The notes: generated by a model from the letters alone, not told the origin. 64,000 nt of DNA from Granulicella sp. WH15 (GCF_009914315.1 NZ_CP042596.1:3968001-4032000); one strand, 5' to 3'; positions 35,833-44,902 are shown, counted from the stretch's first letter. Translations and numbers: made by a program.

Positions 35833-36320
35833 CCCGCAGCGACGACCTTCGCGGTCGTCACCATCTGCCCGGAGTGGCGCTGCGTATGCTCCGCGCAATG
35901 CACCATCAAACCACCAACAGTACTGGGCAGACGATCACGTCCAACGCCTCTTCCCTGCTCATAGGTATCGACCACGATGGCCTTGATGCGAGCGACCGCC
36001 GTGGCCATCCCCACTTCAAACTCGGCAAATAACTCCGCACGAGAACCGGCGGACTCCATCTCCGAAGCAAGCGCCCGGCGCTGCTCTTCGTCGAGTTGGC
36101 GGCCTTCCGCGTAGGTCAGCAGACGGTCGAGGCTGCGGACGATGTGCCGCATCTGGAAGCCAACGGAGGGCAGGTTGAAGGGGCGTGCTTCAAGCTCATC
36201 GAAGCTCAGGCCAACACACCATCGAGCGCAGTCCTCTTCGGTAAGCTCAAGCGCGTGGAGAACCTGTCTCTTGACGGCGTCGAACTCGGTGAGAGTGTTG
36301 CGGAGCCAGGGTTCGGGCAT
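35805..36320 (-). CDS. DinB-family protein
   Basis: About 171 residues, mostly a four-helix bundle. The family's metal-ligand histidines are visible in FQMRHIVRSLDRLL and in MVHCAEHTQRHSGQM. DinB/YfiT-like proteins include thiol transferases that can use bacillithiol, and bshA is nearby in the window; a link is only a possibility. ATG 36320 is preferred because the family-like sequence begins there (MPEPWLRNTLTEFDAVKRQ). The last about eight codons (EKKACLGG) and the TAA stop are encoded by composite repeat module C. Confidence 0.85.
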   Translation of the reverse strand: MPEPWLRNTLTEFDAVKRQVLHALELTEEDCARWCVGLSFDELEARPFNLPSVGFQMRHIVRSLDRLLTYAEGRQLDEEQRRALASEMESAGSRAELFAEFEVGMATAVARIKAIVVDTYEQGRGVGRDRLPSTVGGLMVHCAEHTQRHSGQMVTTAKVVAAGEKKACLGG

Positions 36321-36355
36321 GGTTGGATTCCTCTGATTCAAGCCTATCTCAGCCC

Positions 36356-37252
36356 TTACAGCCCTTTGGATTGGCGGAAGGCGCGGACGGTCTGGGCAAG
36401 GTCTTCGTGGCGGCTGTCGATGGCGTCGTTGAGCGACTGCATCTCCTGCTCGTTGATCTTGCCCGCAAGACGGTCGAGCGCGGTCTTGATCTCAGGATAC
36501 CGTTGCAGCGAATCTTCTCGGAAGAGCGGCACAGCCTGATAAGGCGGGAAGTAGCGGCGGTCATCTTCGAGCACGGTGAAGCCCAGCGAGCGGACGACCC
36601 CGTCGGTGGAGTTGCCCGCCACGACATCCACCTGATCGGCCGAGAGCGCGCGGTAGAGGAGGCCGAGATCCATCACGCGCGGCGTGCCTCCAAAGGTAAG
36701 TCCGTAGGCCCTTTGCAGGCCGGGCAGGCCATCAGGGCGAGACTGGAACTCATAGCCCACGCCGAGGCGTAGCTGCGTCGCATGAGGGATGAGGTCGGAG
36801 ATGGTTCTGAGATGGAGGCGCTGGGCATCAGAGCCACGCACGACCAGCGCGAAAGTGTCCTCAAAGCCCAGCGGCGGCGCGACGCGGACGTGGTAGCGGG
36901 TGCGGTAGAGGCCGGTGACAGTGGCAAGGACGCGGGCAGAATCGCGGTCCACGGGCTGCTTGAGGATGGCGGTCAGGGCCGTGCCGGTGTACTCGACGTA
37001 GCCGTCGATGCGCCCGCTGACGAGCGCCTGCTGGCAGAGGTAGCTGCCAGCAAGGTAGAAGCGGCGGTCGACCCGCTGGCCACTGGTGGCCTCGATCTCC
37101 TGCGCGAGCAGCTCGCCGAGAATGACCTGTTCGGTGAAGTTCTTGGCCCCGATGGTGATGCGGGAAGAACGCGGCGGGGCGCAGGCGGTGCAGGCCAACA
37201 GCAGCAGCGTCGCGATGTATCGAGACACAGGAAGAAACACGCCGGGACGCAT
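36356..37252 (-). CDS. Osmoprotectant ABC transporter substrate-binding lipoprotein
   Basis: A 298-residue OpuAC-type (glycine betaine/choline) binding protein. A lipobox LLLAC at residue 21 marks it as a lipoprotein. The family start is evident (ITIGAKNFTEQVILGELLAQ), followed by GSYLCQQALVSGRIDGYVEYTGTAL in two parts and DQVDVVAGNSTDG. It is the last gene of a three-gene operon: ATPase, permease, binding protein. Its ATG overlaps the permease stop by one base (TGATG). Confidence 0.88.
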   Translation of the reverse strand: MRPGVFLPVSRYIATLLLLACTACAPPRSSRITIGAKNFTEQVILGELLAQEIEATSGQRVDRRFYLAGSYLCQQALVSGRIDGYVEYTGTALTAILKQPVDRDSARVLATVTGLYRTRYHVRVAPPLGFEDTFALVVRGSDAQRLHLRTISDLIPHATQLRLGVGYEFQSRPDGLPGLQRAYGLTFGGTPRVMDLGLLYRALSADQVDVVAGNSTDGVVRSLGFTVLEDDRRYFPPYQAVPLFREDSLQRYPEIKTALDRLAGKINEQEMQSLNDAIDSRHEDLAQTVRAFRQSKGL

Positions 37253-37893
37253 CAGGGCTTGCTCCTGCTGGGGATCGCGACCCTGCGTTCGATCAGGCCG
37301 AGGATGGCGTCGGCGGCCAATGCGAGGAGAGCGGCAGGGATCGCACCCGCGAGGACCAGCGAGTTATCCACGCTGGCGACGCCGCGAAAGATCAGCTCTC
37401 CCAGCCCGCCCGCGCCGATGGCTGCGGCGATGGTGGCGACGCCGACGCAGGTAACGGTGGCTGTGCGGAGACCGGCGAGGATGACTGAAGCGGCGAGGGG
37501 TAGCTCAAGCTTGAAGAGACGCTGCCAGCCGGTCATGCCCATCGCGTCCGCGACGTCGCGGAGGGCGGGATCGACGCCGCGAATCCCCGCGTAGGTGTTG
37601 CGCAGGATGGGCAGCAGCGCATAGCCCGTAAGCGCAAGGATGGCCAGCCGGGCGGCGTTCTCGCCAAGGAACGGCACCGGAAGCAGCAGTCCGAAGAGCG
37701 CCAGAGAGGGAATGACCTGAACGACGTTGGCGAAGGCGATGACCGGGCGGGCGAGCGCGGGGCGTCGCGTGAGCAGGATGCCGAGAGGCAGTCCGATGGC
37801 GACGGCCAGGAGCATCGCCGAGCCGGTGAGCCAGAGGTGCTCGAAGGTGAGGCGGGCCAGCTCGGAGCCGTGGGATTGGAGGAATGGCATCAT
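37252..37893 (-). CDS. Osmoprotectant ABC transporter permease
   Basis: A 213-residue inner-membrane permease of the OpuCB/YehW type, with five or six helices (LWLTGSAMLLAVAIGLPLGI near the N-terminus) and the EAA-type loop DVADAMGMTGWQRLFKLELP that contacts the ATPase. The frame is open far upstream, but that part is the shadow of the ATPase gene. The ATG overlaps the ATPase stop (ATGA). Only one permease gene is present, so the channel is probably a homodimer. Confidence 0.9.
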   Translation of the reverse strand: MMPFLQSHGSELARLTFEHLWLTGSAMLLAVAIGLPLGILLTRRPALARPVIAFANVVQVIPSLALFGLLLPVPFLGENAARLAILALTGYALLPILRNTYAGIRGVDPALRDVADAMGMTGWQRLFKLELPLAASVILAGLRTATVTCVGVATIAAAIGAGGLGELIFRGVASVDNSLVLAGAIPAALLALAADAILGLIERRVAIPSRSKP

Positions 37894-38642
37894 GGGCGGC
37901 CCGACCTGTGGACCGCGGCGACGTACTCGAGCACGCGGGGGTGGTGCGAGGTCAGGACGGCCTCGGAGGGCAGGTCGGCGGCGATCTCGCCCTCCACGAG
38001 GAAGATGATGCGATGGGCCAAGTAGAGAGCCTCGTCGAGGTCGTGGGTGACCAGCAGGGCGGTCTTGCGGACGCGCAGCAACAGGTTGTGGAGCATCGTC
38101 TGCATCTCGGCGCGGGTCAGGGGGTCGAGCGCGCCGAATGGCTCGTCGAGCAGCAGGACGCCGGGGTTGAGGGCGATGGCCCGCGCCAGCCCCACGCGCT
38201 GGCGCTGGCCGCCGCTGAGCTGCCAGGGCAGGCGCTGGCTGAGGACGGGATCGAGTCCGCAAAGGGAGAGAACTTCGGCAGACCGCGTCTGGATCTCCTC
38301 CGGGGAGCGCCCGGCGAGCTCAAGGGCAAGCCCGGCGTTGCGGGCTGCCGACATATGCGGAAAGAGGCCAGACTCCTGGATGACGTAGCCGATGGAGCGG
38401 CGCAGCTCGAGCAGTGGCCAATCAGTCGTGGCACGGCCCACGACCAGAACCTGGCCGGAGCCGGGCATTACCAGCCCGTTGACCATGCGGAGGAAGGTGG
38501 TCTTGCCGGAGCCGCTGCGGCCCAGGATGGCGGTGGTAGTGCCGGGCTCGAGGCTCAGCGAAATGTCTTTAAGCAGCAGCGAGGCAGAGGGAGGCGCGTA
38601 GCTGACGTTCGCGAACTCGACGCTGGGCTGTTGGATCGACAT
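37890..38642 (-). CDS. Osmoprotectant ABC transporter ATP-binding protein
   Basis: A 250-residue ABC ATPase of the OpuCA/YehX type. Walker A is GRSGSGKTT, the Q-loop region is YVIQESGLFPHM, the signature is LSGGQRQR, Walker B is LLLDEPFGALDP and the switch His lies in LLVTHDLDEAL. There are no C-terminal CBS domains, unlike longer OpuCA proteins. It is the first gene of the operon and is preceded by degenerate repeat site R9. Confidence 0.92.
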   Translation of the reverse strand: MSIQQPSVEFANVSYAPPSASLLLKDISLSLEPGTTTAILGRSGSGKTTFLRMVNGLVMPGSGQVLVVGRATTDWPLLELRRSIGYVIQESGLFPHMSAARNAGLALELAGRSPEEIQTRSAEVLSLCGLDPVLSQRLPWQLSGGQRQRVGLARAIALNPGVLLLDEPFGALDPLTRAEMQTMLHNLLLRVRKTALLVTHDLDEALYLAHRIIFLVEGEIAADLPSEAVLTSHHPRVLEYVAAVHRSGRP

Positions 38643-38679
38643 AGTACTTCGTACCGTTCTCGGAAAAGCAGGACAGGAT

Positions 38680-38790
38680 CAACAGAACAGGCCCTTCCGC
38701 TGGTCGGGATTGAGATGCTCGCTGCCGACCAACGGGAGGCCCTCAGAAGGTAATTTACCTATATGCACGAAGTGCCGTCAGGGCGTTTTT
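38680..38790. repeat. Degenerate composite repeat, site R9
   Basis: Contains pieces related to module D (TGGTCGGGATTGAGATG and CCAACGGGAGGCCCTC) and a shortened module A (TGCACGAAGTGCCGTCAGGG at 38764-38783). The stop codon of the aminotransferase gene lies inside the module A piece. Confidence 0.55.
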
Positions 38791-40013
38791 TGGGCTGCCA
38801 GGTAGTTTCGGATGGCGCGCTCGAGGCGGCGAACACCCTCGGCCAGCACCTCCGGCGCGTTGCGAGTGAAGTTGACGCGCATGGCGAAGCGGTCTTCGCC
38901 GGTGAAGTCGAAGACGCTGGAGGGGACGAAGGCTACCTTCTCCTCGACGGCGAAGCGATAAAGCTCGTTGGTGTCGATGGCGTTGTTCCGGGCGCGCATC
39001 CAGACGAACATGCCGCCCACTGGGGTCTCCCACTCGAACCACGGGCTCAGGCGCAGCGCGGCCTCGCGGCAGAGGGCGTCGCGGCGCTCGCGGTAGGCCG
39101 GGATCATAGTGGCGGCGTGGGTGCGGTCCACGTTGGCGTGGAGCAGCTCGAAGGCGACCGCCTGGGTGAACATGCTGGAGCTGAGGTCCGAGGACATCTT
39201 GGCCACGGCCAGGGACTGAATGAGGTTGGCCTCCGCGATGATCCAGCCGACGCGCAGGCCGGGAACGAGGCTCTTAGAGACGGTGCCGAGGTAGATGACC
39301 GGACCGGCGTAGGGGCCGGGGTTCTGGGCGACGTAGTGGTGCAGAATGGTCTGGCCGGTAGGGCCGTCGAGCTGGAGCGAGTGGTAGGGGTCGTCTTCGA
39401 CCAGCCAGGTTCCGGCCTCGATGACCTTCTCGAGCAGCGCTGCACGGCACTCCTGCGAGACCAGCACGCCGGTCGGGTTGGAGTAGTTGGGGACCGTGTA
39501 GACGAACTTGGCCTCGCGCAGGTTGCGGTCGAGGCTGGGGTCGTGAAGGGTCCAGTCCAGCTTGTGGTAGCGCGGGCTGCGCGGCCGCCAGGCGTCGAGC
39601 GCCCCGACGTACGTGGGCGACTGCGTGACGATGAGGTCGCCCGCATCGACCAGCACCTTGCCAATGAGGTCGAGCGCCTGCATGGCCCCGGTGGTGAGCA
39701 TCACGTTGGCCGGGGAGAAGCTGCCGCCGGTCTCGGCGGAGACGCGGTCGGCGATGAGCTGGCGCAGGGCGGGCAGGCCCTCCACGGGGCCGTACTCGAG
39801 CGCGGCGGTGCCGTGGTTGGCGAGGGCGCGCTGGGAGGCCGCCTGAATGGCGGCGACGGGGTAGAGCTCGGCGGCAGGCAGGCCACCGGCGAGGCTGACC
39901 ATGTCGGGCTGGCCGCCGAAGGAGAGGAACTGCTGGGTGAGGTTATTGCTGGAGCTGATCCACCGGGCCGATGCGGGGCGGGTGGACTCCGGCGTAGCAG
40001 TTGCGTTGGACAT
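38778..40013 (-). CDS. PLP-dependent aminotransferase, class I/II
   Basis: A 411-residue fold-type I aminotransferase of the 2-aminoadipate/LysN-like group. Visible elements are the N-terminal FGGQPDMVSLAGGLPAAELYP, PLP-phosphate contacts (TTGAMQALDLI), the substrate region TVPNYSNPTGV, the Asp in VEDDPYHSLQ, the Schiff-base lysine in LGTVSKSLVPGLRVGW and a late Arg (FAMRVNFTRNAP). ATG 40013 is preferred over an upstream in-frame start because family sequence begins there. The stop codon falls inside degenerate repeat R9. Confidence 0.9.
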   Translation of the reverse strand: MSNATATPESTRPASARWISSSNNLTQQFLSFGGQPDMVSLAGGLPAAELYPVAAIQAASQRALANHGTAALEYGPVEGLPALRQLIADRVSAETGGSFSPANVMLTTGAMQALDLIGKVLVDAGDLIVTQSPTYVGALDAWRPRSPRYHKLDWTLHDPSLDRNLREAKFVYTVPNYSNPTGVLVSQECRAALLEKVIEAGTWLVEDDPYHSLQLDGPTGQTILHHYVAQNPGPYAGPVIYLGTVSKSLVPGLRVGWIIAEANLIQSLAVAKMSSDLSSSMFTQAVAFELLHANVDRTHAATMIPAYRERRDALCREAALRLSPWFEWETPVGGMFVWMRARNNAIDTNELYRFAVEEKVAFVPSSVFDFTGEDRFAMRVNFTRNAPEVLAEGVRRLERAIRNYLAAQKTP

Positions 40014-40083
40014 GCGGCCTCTACCGTGAGCGAGATGAATTAACAGTAAATGCCGAGGGGCCTGACGCGGAGGGGAATGAGGA

Positions 40084-40115
40084 AACCCCATGCCTCAGAG
40101 TCGAGACATGGGGTT
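40084..40115. terminator. Hairpin between AAA-type kinase gene and aminotransferase gene
   Basis: Stem AACCCCATG / CATGGGGTT (9 bp) with a 14-nt loop, between repeat R4 and the aminotransferase start. It probably ends the upstream minus-strand transcript. Confidence 0.45.
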
Positions 40116-40127
40116 GAGGCAAGAAAC

Positions 40128-40186
40128 ACGCGAAGCGTCCAAGACCGCACGAAGTGCCGCCCGTCCGGCGTGAGGACGCTTTTGCC
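40128..40186. repeat. Composite repeat, site R4 (module A)
   Basis: A nearly canonical module A with both GAA-loop hairpins intact. It directly abuts the stop codon of the P-loop kinase-like gene at 40187. Confidence 0.75.
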
Positions 40187-40897
40187 TTAAGCTTCCGGCT
40201 CGGGGGCCGGTACGGCAGCGGCGGGTTCGGCGGCTGCTCCCTTCACCCGGACGACCGTGATCTTGTCGAAGCCTTCCTTGAAGACGGGCGGGCGCAGGCG
40301 CTCGGCCATCTTCTGCATCACCTCGTCGGTCACCTGCCGGTCGCGCTTGGAGTTGCGCTCCATGCAGACGGCCAGGGGCACGTCGAAGAAGACCGCCTGA
40401 ACCTCGTAGCCGAAGCTCTTGGCCATCTTGATCCACTGCTTGCGCTCGTGCGGGCTCAGGTTGGTGGCGTCCACATAGTTCCAAGGCATCTTGGCGATGA
40501 GCCGGGCGCGCAGCAGGCTGCGCAGGGTGGAGAAGACCAGCCCCTGATAACGCTGCTCCGTAATGTCGTCGAACAAGATGGAGCGGAGCAGGTCGCTCGA
40601 GAGCGGGGTGACGCCGCGACGCTTGTACCAGGTGGTCTTGCCCGATCCGGGCAGGCCGATGGTGAGGACCACGTAGCCGCGCGGGCTCTTGGGCGAGACG
40701 GCGGTAGGCTCGGCCGGAGGCGTGGCCAGCGACTCAGGTTGGGTCTCGACCTCGATCTTCTTCTCAGCCTCTGGCGCGGCGGGGGTAAACCCGGCCGCCG
40801 CGGCCTGCTCGTGCTCGGCCGAGGCGGTCTGGGGCGGAACCTCGGGGCCGCTCTCCTGAGCAGCAGCCATCTCCGGCGCAGCCTCAGGCTCCCGCAC
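40187..40897 (-). CDS. P-loop ATPase, polynucleotide-kinase-like
   Basis: About 236 residues. A Pro/Glu/Ala-rich, probably disordered N-terminus (residues 1-70) leads to a kinase domain with Walker A GLPGSGKTTWYKRRG, LSSDLLRSILFDD, the strand NYVDATNLSPHERKQWI and a lid-type RNSKRDRQVTDEVMQKM. Proteins of this kind phosphorylate nucleic-acid ends or small molecules; the substrate is unknown. The GTG start at 40897 has no clear ribosome-binding site. An upstream ORF in another frame (MRTVRDWILNTMRRRSKRG, from 41046) may be the true N-terminus separated by a frameshift. Confidence 0.7.
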   Translation of the reverse strand: MREPEAAPEMAAAQESGPEVPPQTASAEHEQAAAAGFTPAAPEAEKKIEVETQPESLATPPAEPTAVSPKSPRGYVVLTIGLPGSGKTTWYKRRGVTPLSSDLLRSILFDDITEQRYQGLVFSTLRSLLRARLIAKMPWNYVDATNLSPHERKQWIKMAKSFGYEVQAVFFDVPLAVCMERNSKRDRQVTDEVMQKMAERLRPPVFKEGFDKITVVRVKGAAAEPAAAVPAPEPEA

Positions 40898-41322
40898 GGG
40901 CAGCGGTTCGGGTAGGTGGGGCGGAGCGGAGCTAACTGGCCTGTCGGCAGCTCCTGCCCGCTCTTTCCAGTGGACTCGGATTCATTCGGTCCACGCTTGG
41001 AACGTCTTCTCATCGTATTGAGTATCCAGTCGCGCACTGTGCGCATCGTCCTAATTTCTCGCTTTCGGCGTGCCGTGCTGCCTGCCGCCGGCGCATGATG
41101 CGTCTAGACACGCTTGTAACACACCGGATTGGTCGCCGCAAAGCCGGAGGCACACAGTCAGTTATCTGCCCATCTGGTTCGTTGCCCCCGTCAGCCTGGT
41201 TCATTGCCCGCGCATCGCGGCGGTGTTAGCATCCGAGACGATGGCCATTTTGAATCCTGAATGGCTCAGGTATAAGACGTCAACCGTAGGACTTCAAAAG
41301 TAGGACAAGGAGCTTTACACGC
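40898..41322. other. Gap between P-loop kinase gene and gapA
   Basis: 425 bp. The first 150 bp may encode the displaced N-terminus of the kinase-like protein (frame from 41046 minus strand). The rest is the gapA promoter region, with a 14-bp tandem repeat at 41174-41209. No other gene was seen. Confidence 0.45.
41174..41209 (+). promoter_or_regulatory. Tandem 14-bp direct repeat upstream of gapA
   Basis: CTGGTTCGTTGCCC (41174) and CTGGTTCATTGCCC (41196) differ by one base and start 22 bp apart, about two helical turns. They lie 114 bp before the gapA start and are a candidate operator for a regulator of central carbon metabolism. Confidence 0.45.
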
Positions 41323-42348
41323 ATGTCGGTTCAGCACAGCACACCAGTGAAGGTAGGGATCAACGGCTTTGGACGCATCGGACGCAACGTCTTCCGCACC
41401 GCGCTGGGCAACCCGTCGATTGAGTTCGTCGCAGTGAACGACCTGACGACGCCCGCGACGCTGGCGCACCTGCTGAAGTACGACTCGATCCTGGGCAACC
41501 TGAAGAACGAAATCAGCCACGGGGACGACTTCATCTCGGTGGACGGCAAGAAGATCAAGGTCTTCGCCGAGCGCGACCCGGCCAAGCTGGACTGGGCCTC
41601 GGTGGGTGCGGAGATCGTCGTCGAGTCGACCGGCTTCTTTACCGACGCGACCAAGGCCAAGGCGCACCTGGGCGAGACCGTGAAGAAGGTCATCATCTCG
41701 GCTCCGGCGACCAACGAGGACATCACCATCGTCCTGGGCGTCAACGACGGTAAGTACGAGGCTGACAAGCACAACGTCATCTCGAACGCGAGTTGCACGA
41801 CCAACTGCCTGGCCCCGGTGGTCAAGGTGCTGAATGACACCTTCGGGATCGCCAGCGGCATCATGACGACGGTGCACAGCTACACCAACGATCAGGTGAT
41901 TCTGGACACGCCGCACAAGGATCTGCGCCGTGCGCGGGCGGCTGCTCTGAGCATGATTCCCTCCTCCACCGGCGCGGCCAAGGCGCTGAAGCTGGTGATT
42001 CCGGAGATGGCGGGCAAGCTGGACGGCTTCGCGATCCGGGTCCCGACCCCGAACGTCTCGGTGGTGGACCTGACGTTTGTGTCTGAAAAACCAATCTCGG
42101 TGGAAGCGATCAACGGCGCAATCAAGGCAGCGTCCGAGGGCGCGCTGAAGGGCATCCTGGGCTACACAAGCGAGGAGCTGGTCAGCTCGGACTTCAAGGG
42201 CAACCCGCTGTCGTCGATCTTCGATTCGGCGCTGACGAAGGTGGTCGGCGGCAACATGGGCAAGGTGATCAGCTGGTACGACAACGAGTGGGGCTACTCG
42301 AACCGGGTGAAGGACCTGATCCTGTTCCTGGTGGCGAAAGGCCTCTAA
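41323..42348 (+). CDS. gapA: Glyceraldehyde-3-phosphate dehydrogenase
   Basis: Oxidises glyceraldehyde 3-phosphate to 1,3-bisphosphoglycerate with NAD(P), in the cytoplasm. The 341-residue product has the Rossmann motif VGINGFGRIGRNVFR, the catalytic Cys158 in SNASCTTNCLAP and a conserved His in MTTVHSYTNDQ, with WYDNEWGYSNRV at the end. It is the first glycolytic gene of a group with pgk and tpiA. AAGGAG lies 10 nt before the ATG. Its stop codon overlaps that of the convergent membrane-protein gene. Confidence 0.97.
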   Translation: MSVQHSTPVKVGINGFGRIGRNVFRTALGNPSIEFVAVNDLTTPATLAHLLKYDSILGNLKNEISHGDDFISVDGKKIKVFAERDPAKLDWASVGAEIVVESTGFFTDATKAKAHLGETVKKVIISAPATNEDITIVLGVNDGKYEADKHNVISNASCTTNCLAPVVKVLNDTFGIASGIMTTVHSYTNDQVILDTPHKDLRRARAAALSMIPSSTGAAKALKLVIPEMAGKLDGFAIRVPTPNVSVVDLTFVSEKPISVEAINGAIKAASEGALKGILGYTSEELVSSDFKGNPLSSIFDSALTKVVGGNMGKVISWYDNEWGYSNRVKDLILFLVAKGL

Positions 42349-43007
42349 GCCAGCGCGGCATAGCGGAAGGGCCGGATAGACCGGCTCTTCCAGAAGTAGG
42401 CCAGGATGATGACGCTGGCGATGGCGGCGTACGCGCACCAAAGCGACGTGAAGGCATACCGCTTCACCGCCATCACCACCAGCAGGATCGCCAGATTGGC
42501 CACGCCGAAGAGAACCATCTCCCGGATCTTCGACCAGAAGAGCGAGCCGCAGGTACAGATGACGTAGAGCACCGCCAGCTCCGTATGGTACGTGCCCTGG
42601 TTGATGTACACGATACTGTTGCCCTGCACGTAGATCGACGTCGGATAAACCATGAGCGCCCAGAGCATGTAGAGGCTGGTAGCCGCGCCCAGGATGGTGA
42701 AGGGCACCATGCCGCGGCGGCGCTTCGAGGTCGGCTCGAAGAGCTGGATGCTCAGCGGCATCAGGAAGGGCAGCAAACCCTGTGCATAGAGCATGAAGGC
42801 CATTCCGGCGGCGTGCGTCACCCGGGGGGAGAGGATGCCGTCGAGACCCAACCAGACGAAGCCTTCGATGAACTGGTGCACCGCGAACATGGTGGGGAGC
42901 GCGGCGAAGAGCAGCTCGCGGCGGTGCCGAACCTTAGTGAAGGTGATGACGCCAAGTGTGGCCAGCACACCGCTTCCGGTGAAGTTCGCAGCCGCTGAAA
43001 AACACAT
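42345..43007 (-). CDS. Membrane protein, DUF6629-like
   Basis: A 220-residue integral membrane protein with about seven hydrophobic helices. It begins MCFSAAANFTGSGVLATLG, a start I associate with the DUF6629 family (from memory). The pattern FAVHQFIEGFVWLGL in helix 2-3 fits the same group. Function is unknown. It is inserted in antisense orientation between gapA and ridA. The overlapping stop codons (TAA on plus at 42346-42348, TAG on minus at 42345-42347) mean that the convergent transcripts must overlap. Confidence 0.75.
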   Translation of the reverse strand: MCFSAAANFTGSGVLATLGVITFTKVRHRRELLFAALPTMFAVHQFIEGFVWLGLDGILSPRVTHAAGMAFMLYAQGLLPFLMPLSIQLFEPTSKRRRGMVPFTILGAATSLYMLWALMVYPTSIYVQGNSIVYINQGTYHTELAVLYVICTCGSLFWSKIREMVLFGVANLAILLVVMAVKRYAFTSLWCAYAAIASVIILAYFWKSRSIRPFRYAALA

Positions 43008-43101
43008 CTTCGGAATCCTCCAAGGCTCTCCGCGATCATACCCGACGGCAATTTTTCGGTCTGTGCTGACGCAAAAGCACTGCCCCCGCATCCAATGACG
43101 C

Positions 43102-43479
43102 ATGAGCAAACGCCAGAACTTTCCCGGAACTTCTCCCTTCGAAGCGGTGATCGGATTTTCGCGCGCGGTTCGCGTCGGGCAACACGTCATGGTCTCGGGG
43201 ACCGGCCCCGTGGGCTGCGACGACGCCGACGTCGCCGGGCAGGCCGACCAGTGCCTGACCATCATCGCCGGTGCGCTCAAGGAGGCCGGTGCGAGCTTCG
43301 AGCAGGTGGTGCGGACGCGGATCTATCTGACCCGCGCCGAGGACTGGGAGGCCGTCGGACGCGTACACGGCAAGTTCTTCGGCATCGTGCGCCCCGCGGC
43401 TACGATGGTAGTCGTAGCCGCGCTGCTCGATCCGCGTTGGCGCGTGGAGATCGAAGCCGATGCGATTGTGCCGGAGTAG
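43102..43479 (+). CDS. RidA family protein
   Basis: A 125-residue member of the RidA/YjgF/UK114 family, whose best-known members hydrolyse reactive enamine/imine intermediates from PLP enzymes. Typical sequences are the N-terminal FSRAVRVGQHVMVSGTGP, the Ala/Gly helix IIAGALKEAGASFEQVVRTR and the C-terminal strand VVVAALLDPRWRVEIEADAIV. The usual active-site Arg appears to be conserved in VVRTRIYL. It lies between gapA and pgk on the same strand. Confidence 0.88.
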   Translation: MSKRQNFPGTSPFEAVIGFSRAVRVGQHVMVSGTGPVGCDDADVAGQADQCLTIIAGALKEAGASFEQVVRTRIYLTRAEDWEAVGRVHGKFFGIVRPAATMVVVAALLDPRWRVEIEADAIVPE

Positions 43480-43600
43480 CCTTGGCCATCGGCGGACCCG
43501 GGCGGCTACAATCGCGAAGGACACGGACATTCACTTCGATATGAAACGATGGATCGCAGAACTGCTCTGATCCTTCCCAACTCACTGCCCAGGAAAATAC

Positions 43601-44815
43601 ATGCCCAAGCTTTCGATTCGCGACCTCGACCTGACTGACAAACGCGTGCTGATCCGCGTGGACTTCAACGTGCCCCTCTCGAAGGACGGGCAGCAGATCC
43701 TCGACGACACGCGCATCCGCGAGACCGTGCCGACGATTGAGTACGCGCTGCGCCGCAAGGCCCGCGTGGTGCTCTGCTCGCACCTGGGCCGCCCCAAGGG
43801 CCAGCCGGTGCCGACGATGAGCCTGCGCCCCGTAGTCGACCGGCTACGCGAGCTACTGGACGGCGTGCTCGACGAGGATGAGAACGTTGGCTTCTCGCCG
43901 GACTGCGTGGGCGAGATTGCAACCGAACTGGTTGCGAATCTGGAGCCGGGCCAGACCCTTCTCCTTGAGAACCTGCGCTTTCACGCCGGGGAAGAAAAGA
44001 ACGACCCGGCCTTCGCGAAGAAGCTGGCCGCGCTCTGTGATGTATACGTGAACGACGCCTTCGGCAGCGCACACCGGGCGCACGCCTCCACCGAGGGGAT
44101 CACGCACTTCGTCAAGCAGTCGGCTGCGGGGCTGCTGATGGAGTCGGAGCTGGCCCATCTGGGCAAGGCGCTGAACCACCCGGACAAGCCCTTCGTGGCT
44201 ATCATCGGCGGAGCCAAGGTCTCAGACAAGATCGACGTCATCGACTCGCTGCTGGGCAAGGCTGATGCAATCCTGATCGGTGGCGGTATGGCCTATACCT
44301 TCCTATTGGCCGAGGGGCGGGGCGTGGGCAAGTCTCTGGTGGAGGCCGACAAGGTGGAGGTAGCCCGCGCGGCGCTCGACAAGGCCGCACGCAACGGAGT
44401 GAAGTTCCTGCTGCCCATCGACCACATTCTGGCGGACCGCTTCGACGCCAAGGCGACCAGCGAGGTCTTCGCGGGCGAGGGCGCGTTTCCCGCCGACAAG
44501 ATGGCGCTCGATATCGGGCCGGAGACCGAGGCGCTGTTTGCCAAAGAAATCGCAGAAGCCAGAACAGTCCTGTGGAACGGCCCGATGGGCGTCTTCGAGT
44601 TCCCTGCCTTCGCCCACGGCACCAACGCGGTCGCGCGCGCGGTGGCGATGAACGACGAGGCCACCACCATCGTCGGCGGCGGCGATTCGGTCTCGGCGAT
44701 CCACAAGAGCGGCTTCGCCGACAAGATCACGCACATCTCGACCGGCGGCGGAGCCTCGCTCGAGTTCCTCGAGGGCAAGGCGCTGCCGGGCGTCGAAGCT
44801 TTAACGAACAAGTAA
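43601..44815 (+). CDS. pgk: Phosphoglycerate kinase
   Basis: Transfers a phosphate from 1,3-bisphosphoglycerate to ADP in glycolysis. The 404-residue length is normal. It has the N-terminal signature [17 protein letters not shown], substrate-binding region [11 protein letters not shown], the hinge/nucleotide region [19 protein letters not shown] and the C-terminal [18 protein letters not shown] in two parts, followed by [16 protein letters not shown]. It is followed by tpiA after 87 nt on the same strand. Confidence 0.97.
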   Translation: MPKLSIRDLDLTDKRVLIRVDFNVPLSKDGQQILDDTRIRETVPTIEYALRRKARVVLCSHLGRPKGQPVPTMSLRPVVDRLRELLDGVLDEDENVGFSPDCVGEIATELVANLEPGQTLLLENLRFHAGEEKNDPAFAKKLAALCDVYVNDAFGSAHRAHASTEGITHFVKQSAAGLLMESELAHLGKALNHPDKPFVAIIGGAKVSDKIDVIDSLLGKADAILIGGGMAYTFLLAEGRGVGKSLVEADKVEVARAALDKAARNGVKFLLPIDHILADRFDAKATSEVFAGEGAFPADKMALDIGPETEALFAKEIAEARTVLWNGPMGVFEFPAFAHGTNAVARAVAMNDEATTIVGGGDSVSAIHKSGFADKITHISTGGGASLEFLEGKALPGVEALTNK

Positions 44816-44902
44816 CCCTGACCGCGCTCTGGGTTGAGGCGGCTTTCCAACCCAGAGCAAAAGATGACATACTAGCGAACCTGAAAGCACCACACCTAAA
44901 CT

